A program made the position numbers and the translations under genes. Shown here piece by piece: positions 41,401-44,486 of a stretch of DNA of 51,038 nt (position 1 is its first letter; each line of letters opens with the position of its first letter). Source of the DNA: Acidobacteriota bacterium (GTDB lineage: Bacteria; Acidobacteriota; Holophagae; Acanthopleuribacterales; Acanthopleuribacteraceae); NCBI GenBank assembly GCA_030066195.1, contig JASJCB010000028.1, forward strand, positions 1 to 51,038, written 5' to 3'. The notes beneath the pieces were generated by a model. The model saw only the letters and a program-made list of their open reading frames with translations. It did no database searches and was not told where the DNA came from.

Positions 41401-42908
41401 TGGAACTGGTCACCACCAATTCGCAATGGTTGTCCAACCTACCGGATACGCCCGCCTTGTGCCTGGATCAAATGCCGCCGACCGAGGGCATACGTCCGGC
41501 ACGTCATATCCACCGGGAAAACCTGGCCTATGTCATCTACACCTCGGGTTCCACGGGCAAGCCCAAGGGTACGCAACTGACCCACGGCGGTCTGGCCAAC
41601 CTGATCAACCTGCCCTTGATGAACATGGCGCCCGGGGCCAGGACCTTACAATTCTCGGCATTCAGCTTCGATGCGAGTGTGTGGGACTTCTTCAAAACCC
41701 TGGGTTCCGGGGCGACCCTGATCCTGGCTCCTAAGGAAGAACTGATGCCCGGCCTGCCGCTCCAGGACCTCTTAGCCCGACAAGCCGTCAGCCATGCCCT
41801 GATCCTGCCCACGGGTCTGGCCGCGCTCGACCCGACCCGTCTGCCGCTGCTGGAAGAGTTGTCCACGGGCGGCGAAGCCATTTCGCCGGGTTTGGCGGCC
41901 GCCTGGTCCGTCAACCGCCGCCTCTACAACTTCTACGGACCCACGGAAAACACCGTGCTGGCCAACACCATGCCCCTGACCGGCGGCGATAGCATACCGC
42001 CGATCGGGACGCCCGTGGAGAACGCGGTTACCTACGTGCTGGATGATGCCGGGCACCCGACCCCGGTCGGCATGCCGGGCGAACTGTTCATCGGCGGCGC
42101 GGGCCTTTCCAGGGGTTACCTGAACCGACCCGCCCTGACGGCCGAACGCTTCGTGCCCAACCCATTCGCAGACGAAATCCAAGCGAGCTCCAGGCTATAC
42201 CGCAGCGGCGACCTGGTGCGCCACAACGGCGACCGCGAACAACCGGGCTTCGTCTTCATGGGCCGCATCGACCATCAGGTCAAACTCCGAGGATTCCGCA
42301 TCGAGCTGGGCGAAATAGAAGCGGCCCTGACCGCTATGCCGCAGGTCGCCGAGGCCGTGGTCCTGCTCAGAAAAGACCTTTCCACCGGCGACGCGCTGAC
42401 GGCCTATGTCCGACCGACGGAACAAGCCGATGAGAACGAAACCGTCGACCGCCTTCGCAAGGGATTGACGAACCGCATGCCGCAATACATGGTGCCGTCC
42501 TTCTTCATCCTGATGGAAAGCATGCCGATCACCCCGGGCGGAAAACTGGACCGCCGCGCCCTCCCCAAACCGACAGCGGGCGAAAAGGCCGAATACAAGG
42601 CCCCGGACACCAACCTGGAACGCCAGATAGAATCGATCTGGCGGGAGCTGCTGCAAAGAGGCAGAGTGGGGATTGAAGAAAACTTCTTCGAAATAGGCGG
42701 CCACAGCATGCTGGTAGCCCAACTCTACGAAAAGCTGACGACAGAACTAAAGCGAAACTTCCCCCTGGTCAAATTATTCGAATTCCCAACCGTCGCCGCT
42801 CAGGCAAGATACCTGGAATCAGCGGGAGAAGAAAAAGAAAACAAGGAAGCGGTTAATAGAGGCAAAGCCCGCCGAGAAGCAAGAACCCGCAGAAAACGCC
42901 GCAGGTAA
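18474..42908 (+). CDS. Giant lipopeptide NRPS: FAAL-ACP-(C-A-PCP)x7
   Basis: One uninterrupted frame of 8144 codons (ATG 18474, CCGGAG about 7 nt upstream). Approximate domain order in residues: FAAL 1-572, ACP 596-666; C1 686-1129, A1 1153-1643, PCP1 1650-1726; C2 1743-2186, A2 2210-2706, PCP2 2713-2786; C3 2810-3256, A3 3286-3783, PCP3 3793-3863; C4 3883-4319, A4 4343-4849, PCP4 4858-4933; C5 4946-5389, A5 5413-5909, PCP5 5919-5989; C6 6009-6453, A6 6473-6969, PCP6 6983-7053; C7 7069-7519, A7 7543-8036, PCP7 8046-8119; basic tail to 8144. The FAAL activates a fatty acid as acyl-AMP and loads the ACP; C1 joins it to the first amino acid. Each module adds one residue, predicting an N-acyl heptapeptide. 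No epimerisation, methylation, thioesterase or reductase domain is present, so release must occur in trans or through a further protein. Carriers need a PPTase encoded elsewhere. The three palindromes upstream suggest specific transcriptional control. Confidence 0.96.
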   Translation: MHPLLDDPSSSPASLPGLLAERALKQPEKVGYTFLDFRRETEIALTYRQLDGRARALAARLEGCRRENILLLFPPGLPYLEAFFGCLYAGATAVPAYPPNVVRVHRSLTRLEGMIADARIRTVLTTPAIRDACLAVSNLPPAFANLQWLAVEQEQTEIADFPVVDVSPDDTAFLQYTSGSTGNPKGVVVSHGNLMHNQRLIQRGFGTGPADNIVSWLPLYHDMGLIGAVLHPLFLGASCTFLAPMDFLRRPFRWLQTISQYGGTVSGAPNFAYDLCVRKIGDEEKTLLDLSRWQVAFNGAEPVRPGTLAAFSEAFGPCGFDARAFYPCYGLAEATLFVSGGDRKTAPSTLTLDAGDLEQGLVSDTTDTERTVTLTGNGALFQETLIVDPEQRVTLGEGKVGEIWLQSESVAGGYFGKTEQTGITFNGRLQNGDGPFLRTGDLGFLHQGELYLTGRAKDLIIIRGRNLYPQDIELTVENSSRDLIPGAGAAFSVEDDSGENLIIVWEVVRKPAGDLQELIDTVREAVVLAHEVQAADVVLIRSATVPKTSSGKIRRRECRRLYLEGGLRVVRHGRGVTDDVIPPADVQTESGQSGAALVALLRERVADVLMMPVEQIAVDKSLTVLGLDSLNTVELQHRLEEDFGRPLDDGQLMDGPTIEELAATLGGESNMDDIPVVSAGSPLGRHPLTHGQRALWFLSRLRPDSTAYHIARAVRLPEDIDMEALRLAFIFSRRRHPLLRATLGMHEGEPFQQVHIRAALPLTMVDATDWDEEELKRRLEEKASEPFGEGLQWRIVIYYHMGGPVLLLTLHHAIADFWSLSVLLRELPVFYQVALEDREPALEPLPLRYTDYVHWQDEVLAGARGEQMLEWWRKALPNNLEALHLPTDKPRPKEQTENGFEVSLTLPGFLMSGIRGLALQHGVTTFTLLLAAWQVLLHRYSDQDDVITGTPAMGRSRSGFANLFGYFVNPLPIYGYLGDNPAFSRFLEDTRRKVVGAFAHQDFPFPLLVERLQPNRDPSYSPVFQVMFVFQNIPPQSDEGIGALALGEQDAAVDLGGLQLTSLHLDRHATQFDLTLNAAERADGSLALALEYNTDLFEHESVARMAGHYSMLLAGILNEINASVQAVPLLSDMEKQQILQHWNRTDTAFSGEPLIHRRFERQAAETPDAVAVNHRGAVLTYKGLDQKANQLAHVLRQNGVVQEAPVGICMDRGLHMIVAILGVLKSGGGYIPLDPTHPAERKQYIARDARTSVLLVDEAAATDWRGSGFHLVDVEKEDFSAFPVHSPEAPGTGLDTAYLIYTSGSTGKPKGVAVAHAALLNTIDAMVPNPGIAADDRLLAVITLAFDMAAFEIYLPLLHGASLVIAPHEAMVDGVLLGRTLEQNHITIMQATPATWQMLFASGWQGRSDMRAVTGGEALSVDLARKMVASCQEVWDQYGPTEAAIYATRCRVIDPEDLTIGFPIGNVRAYVLDRLGNPSPIGVPGELWLGGAGVARGYWARPGQTAGVFRPDPFGPHAGGRLYRTGDLVRYRTNARIQYLGRLDHQVKIRGYRIELGEIEAELAEAPGVAECVVTAHDSGVGGMRLIAYVVPADDYDEAMVLARLRDQLPEYMVPSVFIDLERLPLTPNGKVDRRALPVPDSTAAAGKGFIAPRTNLEARLAAIWREVLDLEQVSIDAGFFDLGGHSLLATRMVSRIRDHLGLELSLRHLFTAPTIAALARTIEKHLQEQGATHLPVTRAPVDEAPVMSIAQERLWFMDRIDDGSESTDIHAGSAYIMARAFRLHGPLNVTALEKAYLAVIDRHEALRTAFPEDADTPVVRLLPTASFRLRVDDLSAAVSPREQAMQAAAEDARQPFDLTAGPLVRARLIRLADPRDNILSVAMHHIVADGWSLDVMVRELCAFFAGHGPTTPPTLQYRDFAAWQRRQLAMDTWADQLRWWVDHLEGAPTVLDLPTDRPRPAVQTFNGGQERCRMDSETVNALTLFAGEHDASLYMALLTGFAALLWRYSGQDGFLIGSPTAGRRGSELEGVIGFFVNNLVMRCDLSAEPSFRELLKQIRTDSLAAFERQDVPFDRLVEALKPERSLDRTPLFQVVFTLQENDVTEFHLGPDVRASALETEALTAKFDISLFMIRDEDQLDAVWEYNSDLFDRETITRMAYQLNLFFNRAAASPDVPIADFDLMSSGERRLVLNTWNETHAAEIPGRCIHHIVEQRADETPDETAVFFTADSESLTYAQLERRANRLARHLLELGLSPDTPAAVCMDRSSDMVVAILAVLKTGGAYLPLDPNLPGDRIAFMLEDAGVPMILTSRDTADRLPLQDRLVVWMDDPEALGDLPDTRPHSPVTQNNLAYIIYTSGSTGRPKGTELTHYGLVNLVQELIRIMEVDAESRVLQFAAFSFDASVWEMFKALCAGATLYLGRREDLMPGPPLQDFLTRHHITHALLSPTALANLSPPELPELSSLAVGGEACTAALADRWARGRRLINAYGPTEGTVAATMAPLIGDGRTPPIGGPIGNVKTYILDRKLRPVPIGTPGELLLAGAGLARGYLRKPGLTAERFVPNPFDDHGGSRLYHTGDLVRLRMRDDTPELVFLGRIDQQVKLRGFRIELTEIQHALESAPEVSQAAVILRERDNGEKILAAYAVPREPGEAPEHELRDRLRAHLRDRLPDYMIPTAVVILQGLPLTPTGKVDRRALPAPELVDSEAVPVAPRTPVEEQLALIFSELLGLERVSIHANFFETGGHSLMAARLVSRVRHYFGVDLPLRLLFAKPTIELLAVEIEALREKQTAPELPPITPLEKTDPSLLSYAQERLWFLDRMTAQQGRRDDPARVAYNMPGALRLRGKLDVRAMERVLSHIRERHASLRTRFPEPAGEPSQVVDPPSATALNTVDLSAFSFEERESTASFLARTEAATPFHLTVGPLFRVTLMRLTAGEWLLLLNMHHIISDGWSMGVLIREVVGLYEAAITHPEASPARLDHEAVLPGLPVQYTDFAAWQRGRLQTEAMQTRLDWWRTHLEGAPEMSTLPTDRPRPAVQSYAGDVLRFKLEPSLTEGLKKIARDNGATPFMVLEAIFALLLSRYTGEEDILVGTPNANRNHREIESLIGFFVNTLVLRHDLSGDMNFEQLLARVRRTALDAYTHGDVPFERVVEAVNPDRDLSRSPLFQVMFILQNAPEGQLQLPGLSITRQDPERTVAKFDLTLEITEGRQGLNALFEYNTDLFDRETLVRMADHYLTLSASILSKPERDVRDLDMMSVDERIMMLYGFNETEQKYRDGQKPLHLHFLDRAAATPDVIAVRMAGGQSMSYAQLERRTANLAAHLQNLGVGPETVVGLCMERSLEMVAGMLAVLRAGAAYLPLDPEYPADRLAFMAEDAGATLVSAHEPTREIVEALPLEAVFLESDFPPASPAPVPLHPENIAYVIYTSGSTGKPKGVPNTHRGIVNRLLWMQEAFSLNDTDRILQKTPYSFDVSVWEFFWPYIGGARLVIAPPGEHKEPVALARTMVTESITTVHFVPSMLAAFLDAEPLDLGALKRVICSGEALPAGLVRDFYKQRAAVKADAEVFNLYGPTEAAVDVTWQPCPAGRRRTDIPIGTPIANMMTYIIDRRGRPVPVGVPGELCLAGIGLARGYLNRPALTAERFQPDRFALSGGERLYRTGDLARFRPDGAIQYLGRIDFQVKLRGLRIELGEIEAALADQPQINQAAVTLHKGQFLVAYLTLAEPGDLYEKSTREALAKRLPDYMVPMHFTVLEAFPQNAAGKLDRRRLPAPELGDRTGVYVAPRNSTEEVLAQLWVDVLNVERVGIHDNFFDLGGHSLLATRVTSRVSRIFGMELPLARLFAAPTVAQLAAYIEAGGSEGLELPPLVPVHRESDRLPLSFAQRRLWFLDELEEEGSAFYNMAADMRLRGPLDLQLVQRCLAEIYHRHESLRANFISENGEPAVVIQPPRAPALLAFDLSALPEDERLERGYAIAAARLAEPFNLSSGALMRTAVVRLDRDDHLILITTHHIVSDGWSSGVITREFSSLYEAWVQGEPSSLTPLPVQYSDFAVWQQQWLRGAELDRQVNWWKEKLKGYGQVLELPTDRPRPAVETFKGSNIPGAFSPELSASLHELAKREHASLFMTIMSAFNMVLGRYARQDDIAVGTPIANRKTEVLEQLIGFFANTLVMRTDLSGAPTFRQLIGRVKQTALEAYAHQDLPFETLVEAMEVRRDMSRSPLFQVMFAMQNLPRVTTLARMVDAELITADAGIAKFDLTLFAWEHGDRIEYALEYNTDLFDRSTAGRFIGHLENMLHAVTADPDLPITAYDMVSDEERALILGEWNDTADPYPLEPGFKQIMEATAAEIPTEIAVRVGEKTWTYRQLTRDANRLAHYLIAHGVGPEVVVGVMLERSYDMAVAFLAVVKAGAAVVALDPGYPPERLAYVIRDAALPVLLTQPRYRHLAPEEGITVLDMETDRDTLSDFSAENPEARVLPDNLLYVIYTSGSTGMPKGVGVSQRALLNLLTWQNRATTLSGKDCTLQFAAFGFCVSFQEMLSTWMSGGQLVIATEAERQDMELLLDYVADTGIERLHLPFAALKQLSMQALDTDRLPADLREVITAGEQLQVTDAVRSLFHRLDGCRLHNQYGSSETHVVTALTLEGNPDLWPKLPSAGFPVANARIYLLDDQLRPTPVGVPGELYASGWCNARGYINRPVMTAEKLIPDPFSGNPGERLYRTGDLARWLADGQVQYMGRADEMVKVRGYRVEPGEIETTLRLHPTVRDTAVLALKDETGAHYLVAYVVGEGAEPDFRELRNYLKEKLPPFMVPQVFMAMDVLPINTNGKLNRDALPKPKPSRESTGADYVAPQTQAERGLTNIIAEILGLEKVGRHDDFFELGGHSLLATQVVSRIRDKFRCELPLRALFEDSEMVALARRIEVLAGQDPQDKVPLIPREEPPVLSFSQQRMWFVDRLVQDKALYNMPATLHVAGRPDMALLERAVTLLSERHAVLRTTFEEVDGAAVPKIGDRALALFQVVDLSGMNLVEDTLSDLLELEAARDFDLKTGPLLRVVYFRLGEERGVLQITMHHIISDGWSVGIFIRELTAAYRRMAGGATPEETRVSLPALPIQYTDYAAWQRDHLNEGLLETQLAFWKERLAGISGPLELPTDRPRPAVQTYSGRRLFFNWSRAWVGELEDLAKSRGVSMFMLLQTGLVALLSRYTGADDIPLGSPVAGRNRAELEDLIGVFINTLVLRNDVSGDPTFAELLDRVRHTDLDAFANQDIPFELLVDRLHPERNLSVTPFFQVMLSMENTPAEGFQLPGLTMTPDATEKQAALFDLTFMLADRADGLFGTITYNRDLFNEDTVQRMADHWRILLNGALDEADRRVSQLPLMSAEERAAALQMGRPEAAAYPAEATVQQLFGKQAALTPDRPAVVWPGQDDVTYATLERDANRLANLLAAHGVIADELVAVSIPRSPALITALTGILKAGGAYLPIDHTYPEERIGFMLEDAAATKLVTTPDILAKLPEAVIRKLTVVELTEAVPADQPETMPVTRVNADNLVYVNYTSGSTGKPKGVATVHRGVTRLLFGQDFVTLNEDSAVLQASTVSFDGATFEIWGPLLHGGRTVLSPEDFPTTEGLRQTIASAGVNTIFMTTSLFNQVIDEDPTVFSGVGQLMVGGEAASIERFAAAREKLPNLRLSNAYGPTESTTFAVCYPRPEAEPPRPMPIGNVLKNTTAFVLDRNLAPQPRGVPGILYLGGAGLARGYLDRPGLTADRFVPNPFGDGDRLYNTGDLVRFLKDGSIQFLGRVDHQVKIRGHRIELGEIEVALTRASFVTGAVVLARRLDQVGKVLVAYLTLKSNAPEDTPTALKDFLGKNLPAYMVPNIMIPVDHFPLTPNGKLDTRALPEPGRENSTETYIEPVTPLEKALADIWSQVLGLDRIGVMDNFFDLGGHSLLATRVVAMIERRLNRTVPVQTVFEAGTLAELAQTLESEDLPEIKLPPVQAAEPEERGRLSFAQQRLWFLDAMQGSGQKQLGPAYNIPAALTLTGPLRLDLLEAALSAVQQRQESLRTGFTMENGQPKQVISPHLPWTLPLVDLSGHGVEKARDLALQDATTVFQLTRSNLWRAALLRLTPWKHCLLLNLHHIIADGWSVDVLVAELGAMYNDFVTHERVDEAAMVAALPPLSVHYADYSAWQHRWLEDRIFPRQLAYWTRQLAGFSELLNLPTYRPRPAVQTFVGDICRFTLDDQDSAAFPAYCKAQNATVFMGLQALFAALLGRYARMDDVLVGTPVANRNRPEVEGLIGYFANTLVLRNDLSDKPDFRTFLSRVRDTVLAATSNQDLPFEHLVSALDVQRSLSHAPVIQVMFSCRMDAPHLTGLRGITVDELPVANGTSKFDLTLNLTVVDNRIQGVFEFNTDLFEASFIQRMARHYQVLLAAAIEAPEKPLAAHILLDEDERTLLLETFGRGPRIETPALFLQRFADRVQASPDATALVFDRNGATQSLTYSCLDEAAGRLAGRLSVLGIGPESLVGIHLKRGSEMVTAMLGAMMAGAAYLPLDPSYPEDRIAYMVQDSEAALVVTVSDLADSLPKNKVLCLDQPSVESRERPTPNLHAENLAYVIYTSGSTGKPKGTQLTHGGLANMIHLNPMGLSPGDRMLQFAAYSFDASVWDFFTALTHGAALVLAPKDRLLPGPTLQDLLQRQYIRHALILPTALALLNPDELPGLKNLATGGEAVSRGLAATWMKNRRFFNYYGPTENTVISNTMHLTRENVTPPIGPPVGDAVTYALDEAGQPTPLGMPGELYIGGAGLSRGYLKRPALTAERFVPNPFATADEAGSRLYRSGDLVRHNGDPHQPGFVFMGRIDSQVKLRGFRIELGEIEAALDSHPKVNQATVILRQEPEPMLFAAVAPKDGTEPEELSEAGLKIWLKAKMPVFMVPGAIHLMERLPLTPGGKVDRRALAKIPLTAQDANIAFSLPRTPGEKALAVIWSEVLGRDRVDRHDNFFDLGGHSLSATRVVSRIERDLNLTLPVQALFEAKTLAELAENLEGGALERPLLPPVQPATGDERTRLSFAQQRLWFLDRMESDGNKQLGPAYNIPAAMSLTGPLRLDLLEAALSAVQQRHESLRTGFAVLRGQPRQMISPHKGFALRVVDLSDIGEEESAFLVHALARDDAAAVFQLDRPNLWRATLVRSAPQKHHLLLNFHHIIADGWSVDVLIAELSAMYSGFVTQKRDDAADLTATLAPLPVQYADYGAWQRLRQEERVFPQQMTYWTEELADIPELLTLPTNRPRPSLQTFSGDVCTFTIDSETARPFLAWCRDRNATPFMGLQALYASLLGRYARMDDVLVGTPVANRNRAEVEGLIGYFSNTLVLRTDLSDRPGFADLLARTRTKVLAATTHQDLPFERLVGALPIQRSLSHAPVFQVMFSCRVGEPHLEGLTGVSIEPIDAANGTAKFDLTLNLTVGGRGLLGVFEYNNDLFDQAYIQRMIGHYRRLLEAVTRTPEKPLAEHDLLDDAERQELLQNLSRGAVTETPDLFLECFTGWVQTQPDASAVVFDNGTTVRTLTYAQLDRSAASIASRLQARGIGRESLVGIYLRRSPEMAAAMLGTLMAGGAYVPLDVNYPIDRIEYMIEDSGLELVTTNSQWLSNLPDTPALCLDQMPPTEGIRPARHIHRENLAYVIYTSGSTGKPKGTQLTHGGLANLINLPLMNMAPGARTLQFSAFSFDASVWDFFKTLGSGATLILAPKEELMPGLPLQDLLARQAVSHALILPTGLAALDPTRLPLLEELSTGGEAISPGLAAAWSVNRRLYNFYGPTENTVLANTMPLTGGDSIPPIGTPVENAVTYVLDDAGHPTPVGMPGELFIGGAGLSRGYLNRPALTAERFVPNPFADEIQASSRLYRSGDLVRHNGDREQPGFVFMGRIDHQVKLRGFRIELGEIEAALTAMPQVAEAVVLLRKDLSTGDALTAYVRPTEQADENETVDRLRKGLTNRMPQYMVPSFFILMESMPITPGGKLDRRALPKPTAGEKAEYKAPDTNLERQIESIWRELLQRGRVGIEENFFEIGGHSMLVAQLYEKLTTELKRNFPLVKLFEFPTVAAQARYLESAGEEKENKEAVNRGKARREARTRRKRRR
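20526..23650 (+). other. NRPS module 1: C-A-PCP
   Basis: The C domain has HHAIADFWS, where the usual Gly after the active-site Asp is Phe, as often seen in C domains that accept acyl chains (starter C). The A domain has YTSGSTGKPKGVAVAH and WDQYGPTEAAIY. Manual alignment gives a pocket D-M-F-Q-V-G-Q-I-Y, which partly resembles Gly-type codes (D-x-x-Q-x-G); low certainty. PCP motif: DLGGHSLLATR. Confidence 0.8.
23695..26840 (+). other. NRPS module 2: C-A-PCP
   Basis: C motif MHHIVADGWS. The A domain has IYTSGSTGRPKG, FDASVWE and NAYGPTEGT. The aligned pocket D-A-W-L-A-G-A-V-A is similar to some Leu-type codes, so a hydrophobic residue is suggested. PCP motif ETGGHSLMAAR. Its A domain is of the same type as those of modules 6 and 7. 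Confidence 0.78.
26870..30070 (+). other. NRPS module 3: C-A-PCP, predicted Ser
   Basis: C motif MHHIISDGWS. The A domain has FDVSVWEFFWP, TVHFVPSML, CSGEAL and NLYGPTEAAVDVTW. The pocket D-V-W-H-I-S-L-V-D matches the serine code of EntF (D-V-W-H-F-S-L-V-D) apart from one position. This is the most secure substrate prediction in the assembly line. PCP motif DLGGHSLLATR. Confidence 0.88.
30100..33270 (+). other. NRPS module 4: C-A-PCP with atypical A domain
   Basis: C motif THHIVSDGWS. The A domain is of a distinct lineage: FCVSFQEMLSTW replaces the FDxSVxE region, with LPFAALKQL, ITAGEQLQV and HNQYGSSETHVVT. The residue corresponding to Asp235, which normally binds the amino group of an α-amino acid, is Cys (codon TGC near 32088). 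An unusual substrate is therefore possible. PCP motif ELGGHSLLATQ. Confidence 0.8.
33290..36450 (+). other. NRPS module 5: C-A-PCP, aliphatic residue suggested
   Basis: C motif MHHIISDGWS. The A domain has NYTSGSTGKPKG, FDGATFEIWGP and NAYGPTESTTFA. The aligned pocket D-G-F-F-M-G-A-T-F resembles the Val/Ile-type code D-A-F-W-x-G-G-T-F. PCP motif DLGGHSLLATR. Confidence 0.78.
36480..39640 (+). other. NRPS module 6: C-A-PCP
   Basis: C motif LHHIIADGWS. The A domain has FDASVWDFF, ILPTALALL and NYYGPTENTV; aligned pocket D-A-W-L-A-G-Y-V-I, hydrophobic. PCP motif DLGGHSLSATR. The entire module is strongly similar to module 7 (for example SLTGPLRLDLLEAALSAVQQ in both C domains), so the two arose by duplication. 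Confidence 0.8.
39660..42830 (+). other. NRPS module 7 (terminal): C-A-PCP
   Basis: C motif FHHIIADGWS. The A domain has FDASVWDFF and NFYGPTENTV; aligned pocket D-A-W-L-S-G-F-V-L, hydrophobic. The final carrier differs from all others: EIGGHSMLVAQLYEKL with FPTVAAQARYL. After it the chain ends in a Lys/Arg-rich tail instead of a thioesterase. Confidence 0.8.
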
Positions 42909-42974
42909 GGCGAAGTGCGCCAAGGTGGGGCGTTCATGAGATTACTATCTGGAGTTTTTACACTGACACCAAAT

Positions 42975-43883
42975 TTAACAGGATGAATTAACTGCTACCT
43001 CGATCAGCCGGCGCCTTTCGCGAATAAATTCGATAAAGGCTTTAGACTTCGAGGGTAGGTATTTCCGATTGATATAGACTAGGTTCAATTCCCGATCCGC
43101 CGGAATCCAATCATCCAATAAAGAGACCAGCTTTCCTTCATCCAACTGTTTTTTAATAAGTTTAAACGGTAAATAAGCGACTCCAAGTCCTTTTAACACG
43201 AATTGCGCGGAAACACGTAAATCGTTGGACAAAATGAAATTATCAATGTCGAAACTGAAGGTTTCTTTTTCACGTGCAAAATGCCAGGGATAGAGCAAGC
43301 CGTCAATATGGCTGCGTATACACGGCCAATTGACCAAATCACTCGGATGCGTCAACGTGGGGCGACTTTGTGCAAAGTGTTTTTCCGCGACTAATGCATA
43401 TCGCAGTGGGGCAATAGGGATCGAAATCAATGAAGAATCGATTAACGGGCCTAAGCGAAAGGCAAAATCAATACCATGTTTGGCGAGATCCACGTTGCGG
43501 CTCGCGCTTTCTAAATTAAAGGAGATATTTGGGTATTGCTTTACGAAATCGACTAAAAACGGCGCCACTTTCTCCAGCACCGTTGTGCTGGAAGTGATGT
43601 GAAGCCTACCTGTAGGCGTGCCGGCATGCGTTTCTACCTCCCTCCGCATTTCTTGAGTGGTTTCGATAATGAGTTTCGCTTTGGGCAACAATCGCTCACC
43701 CATTTCAGTTAAAGACAGAGATCTTGTGGTTCGATGGAAGAGTTTAGTATTAAGTTCAGATTCTAGCTGCTGGATTTTGCGACTAATCGTTGTGGTTGGT
43801 TGATTCATCCATCGAGCAGCTTCCGAGAAACTACCTCGGCGAGCCACTTCCAAAAACAATAAAAGACCATCAATCTCTTTCAT
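42975..43883 (-). CDS. LysR-family transcriptional regulator
   Basis: 302 aa. An N-terminal winged HTH (LLLFLEVARRGSFSEAARWMNQPTTTISRKIQQLE, read as two overlapping helices) is followed by FHRTTRSLSLTEMGERL and an effector-binding domain starting GRLHITSSTTV with the VAYLPFKLI segment. Length and layout are those of the AaeR/DsdC-like LTTR group. It probably binds near the intergenic region to the right and responds to a small molecule, possibly controlling the divergent pfpI-yghU genes; an IS remnant now separates them. Its GC content is visibly lower than that of the NRPS. It lies tail-to-tail with the NRPS, 66 bp away. Confidence 0.9.
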   Translation of the reverse strand: MKEIDGLLLFLEVARRGSFSEAARWMNQPTTTISRKIQQLESELNTKLFHRTTRSLSLTEMGERLLPKAKLIIETTQEMRREVETHAGTPTGRLHITSSTTVLEKVAPFLVDFVKQYPNISFNLESASRNVDLAKHGIDFAFRLGPLIDSSLISIPIAPLRYALVAEKHFAQSRPTLTHPSDLVNWPCIRSHIDGLLYPWHFAREKETFSFDIDNFILSNDLRVSAQFVLKGLGVAYLPFKLIKKQLDEGKLVSLLDDWIPADRELNLVYINRKYLPSKSKAFIEFIRERRRLIEVAVNSSC

Positions 43884-43884
43884 G

Positions 43885-44367
43885 GCGACCCTTGTCTAGC
43901 GTCAACAACTTCCCAAGTTTCTTGATCTTCTCTTTGGCCGGCACTTTCACCGCCTTCCACCGCTCCATTTTCTACTGAAGTGTTCGCAGTTGTCCTTTTC
44001 GGAATTTCACAGGGTTTTTCCGGCACAAGTAATCAAAGATCGTTGTCATCGGAAGCGATTCATCGGTAATGAGCATTTGCTCGATTTCCGGCCAAACCAC
44101 TTCGAAGGGAGCCTTCCGGGTCCGCCAGGTCCGTTCCTCTTTCATCCGGCTTGAAAGATTCAGGTATTTCCACGCGGTATTCTCGCACATTCCGGCCTTG
44201 GCCGCCGCTGGTTCCTTCAAACCCTTTATCTCGCGTAACCTCTTGGTTTGACTATTTGTTACCAACCACAACTCCTTCATTTGCGAGTGAATGGTTGATC
44301 TTGGCAGATTCTGATCTAAACCGGTATTTCTGATTGTCGCCCAACAGACCCTACCTCGACCAATCAA
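43885..44367 (-). pseudogene. IS21-family istA transposase remnant
   Basis: The frame from about 44280 carries AAAKAGMCENTAWKYLNL, RTWRTRKAPFEVVWPEI and KFRKGQLRTLQ, matching the N-terminal HTH and linker of IS21 IstA (AAAKAGMDxKTARKY, PRTWRTRxDPFxxVW, FxxGQLRTLQRR). It stops at TAG right after LRTLQ. Beyond the stop the same frame continues KMERWKAVKVPAKEK, which resembles the expected next segment, so a nonsense mutation and then truncation are likely. The catalytic DDE core and istB are absent. Confidence 0.8.
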
Positions 44368-44368
44368 T

Positions 44369-44387
44369 TATCCCGTTTTTCGGGATA
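44369..44387. other. Short hairpin next to the IS21 remnant
   Basis: TATCCCG / CGGGATA with a T5 loop is a perfect 7 bp stem immediately outside the istA remnant. It may be a terminator or an IS-related end; nothing more can be said from this copy alone. Confidence 0.45.
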
Positions 44388-44486
44388 GTCAATGATAACA
44401 TGGGTTATTTATCCAGTATATGAAATTGTTTATCATGGTTTACGTATTGGCGAAGTTCAGATCATAAAGGAAAGAGGACACACATC

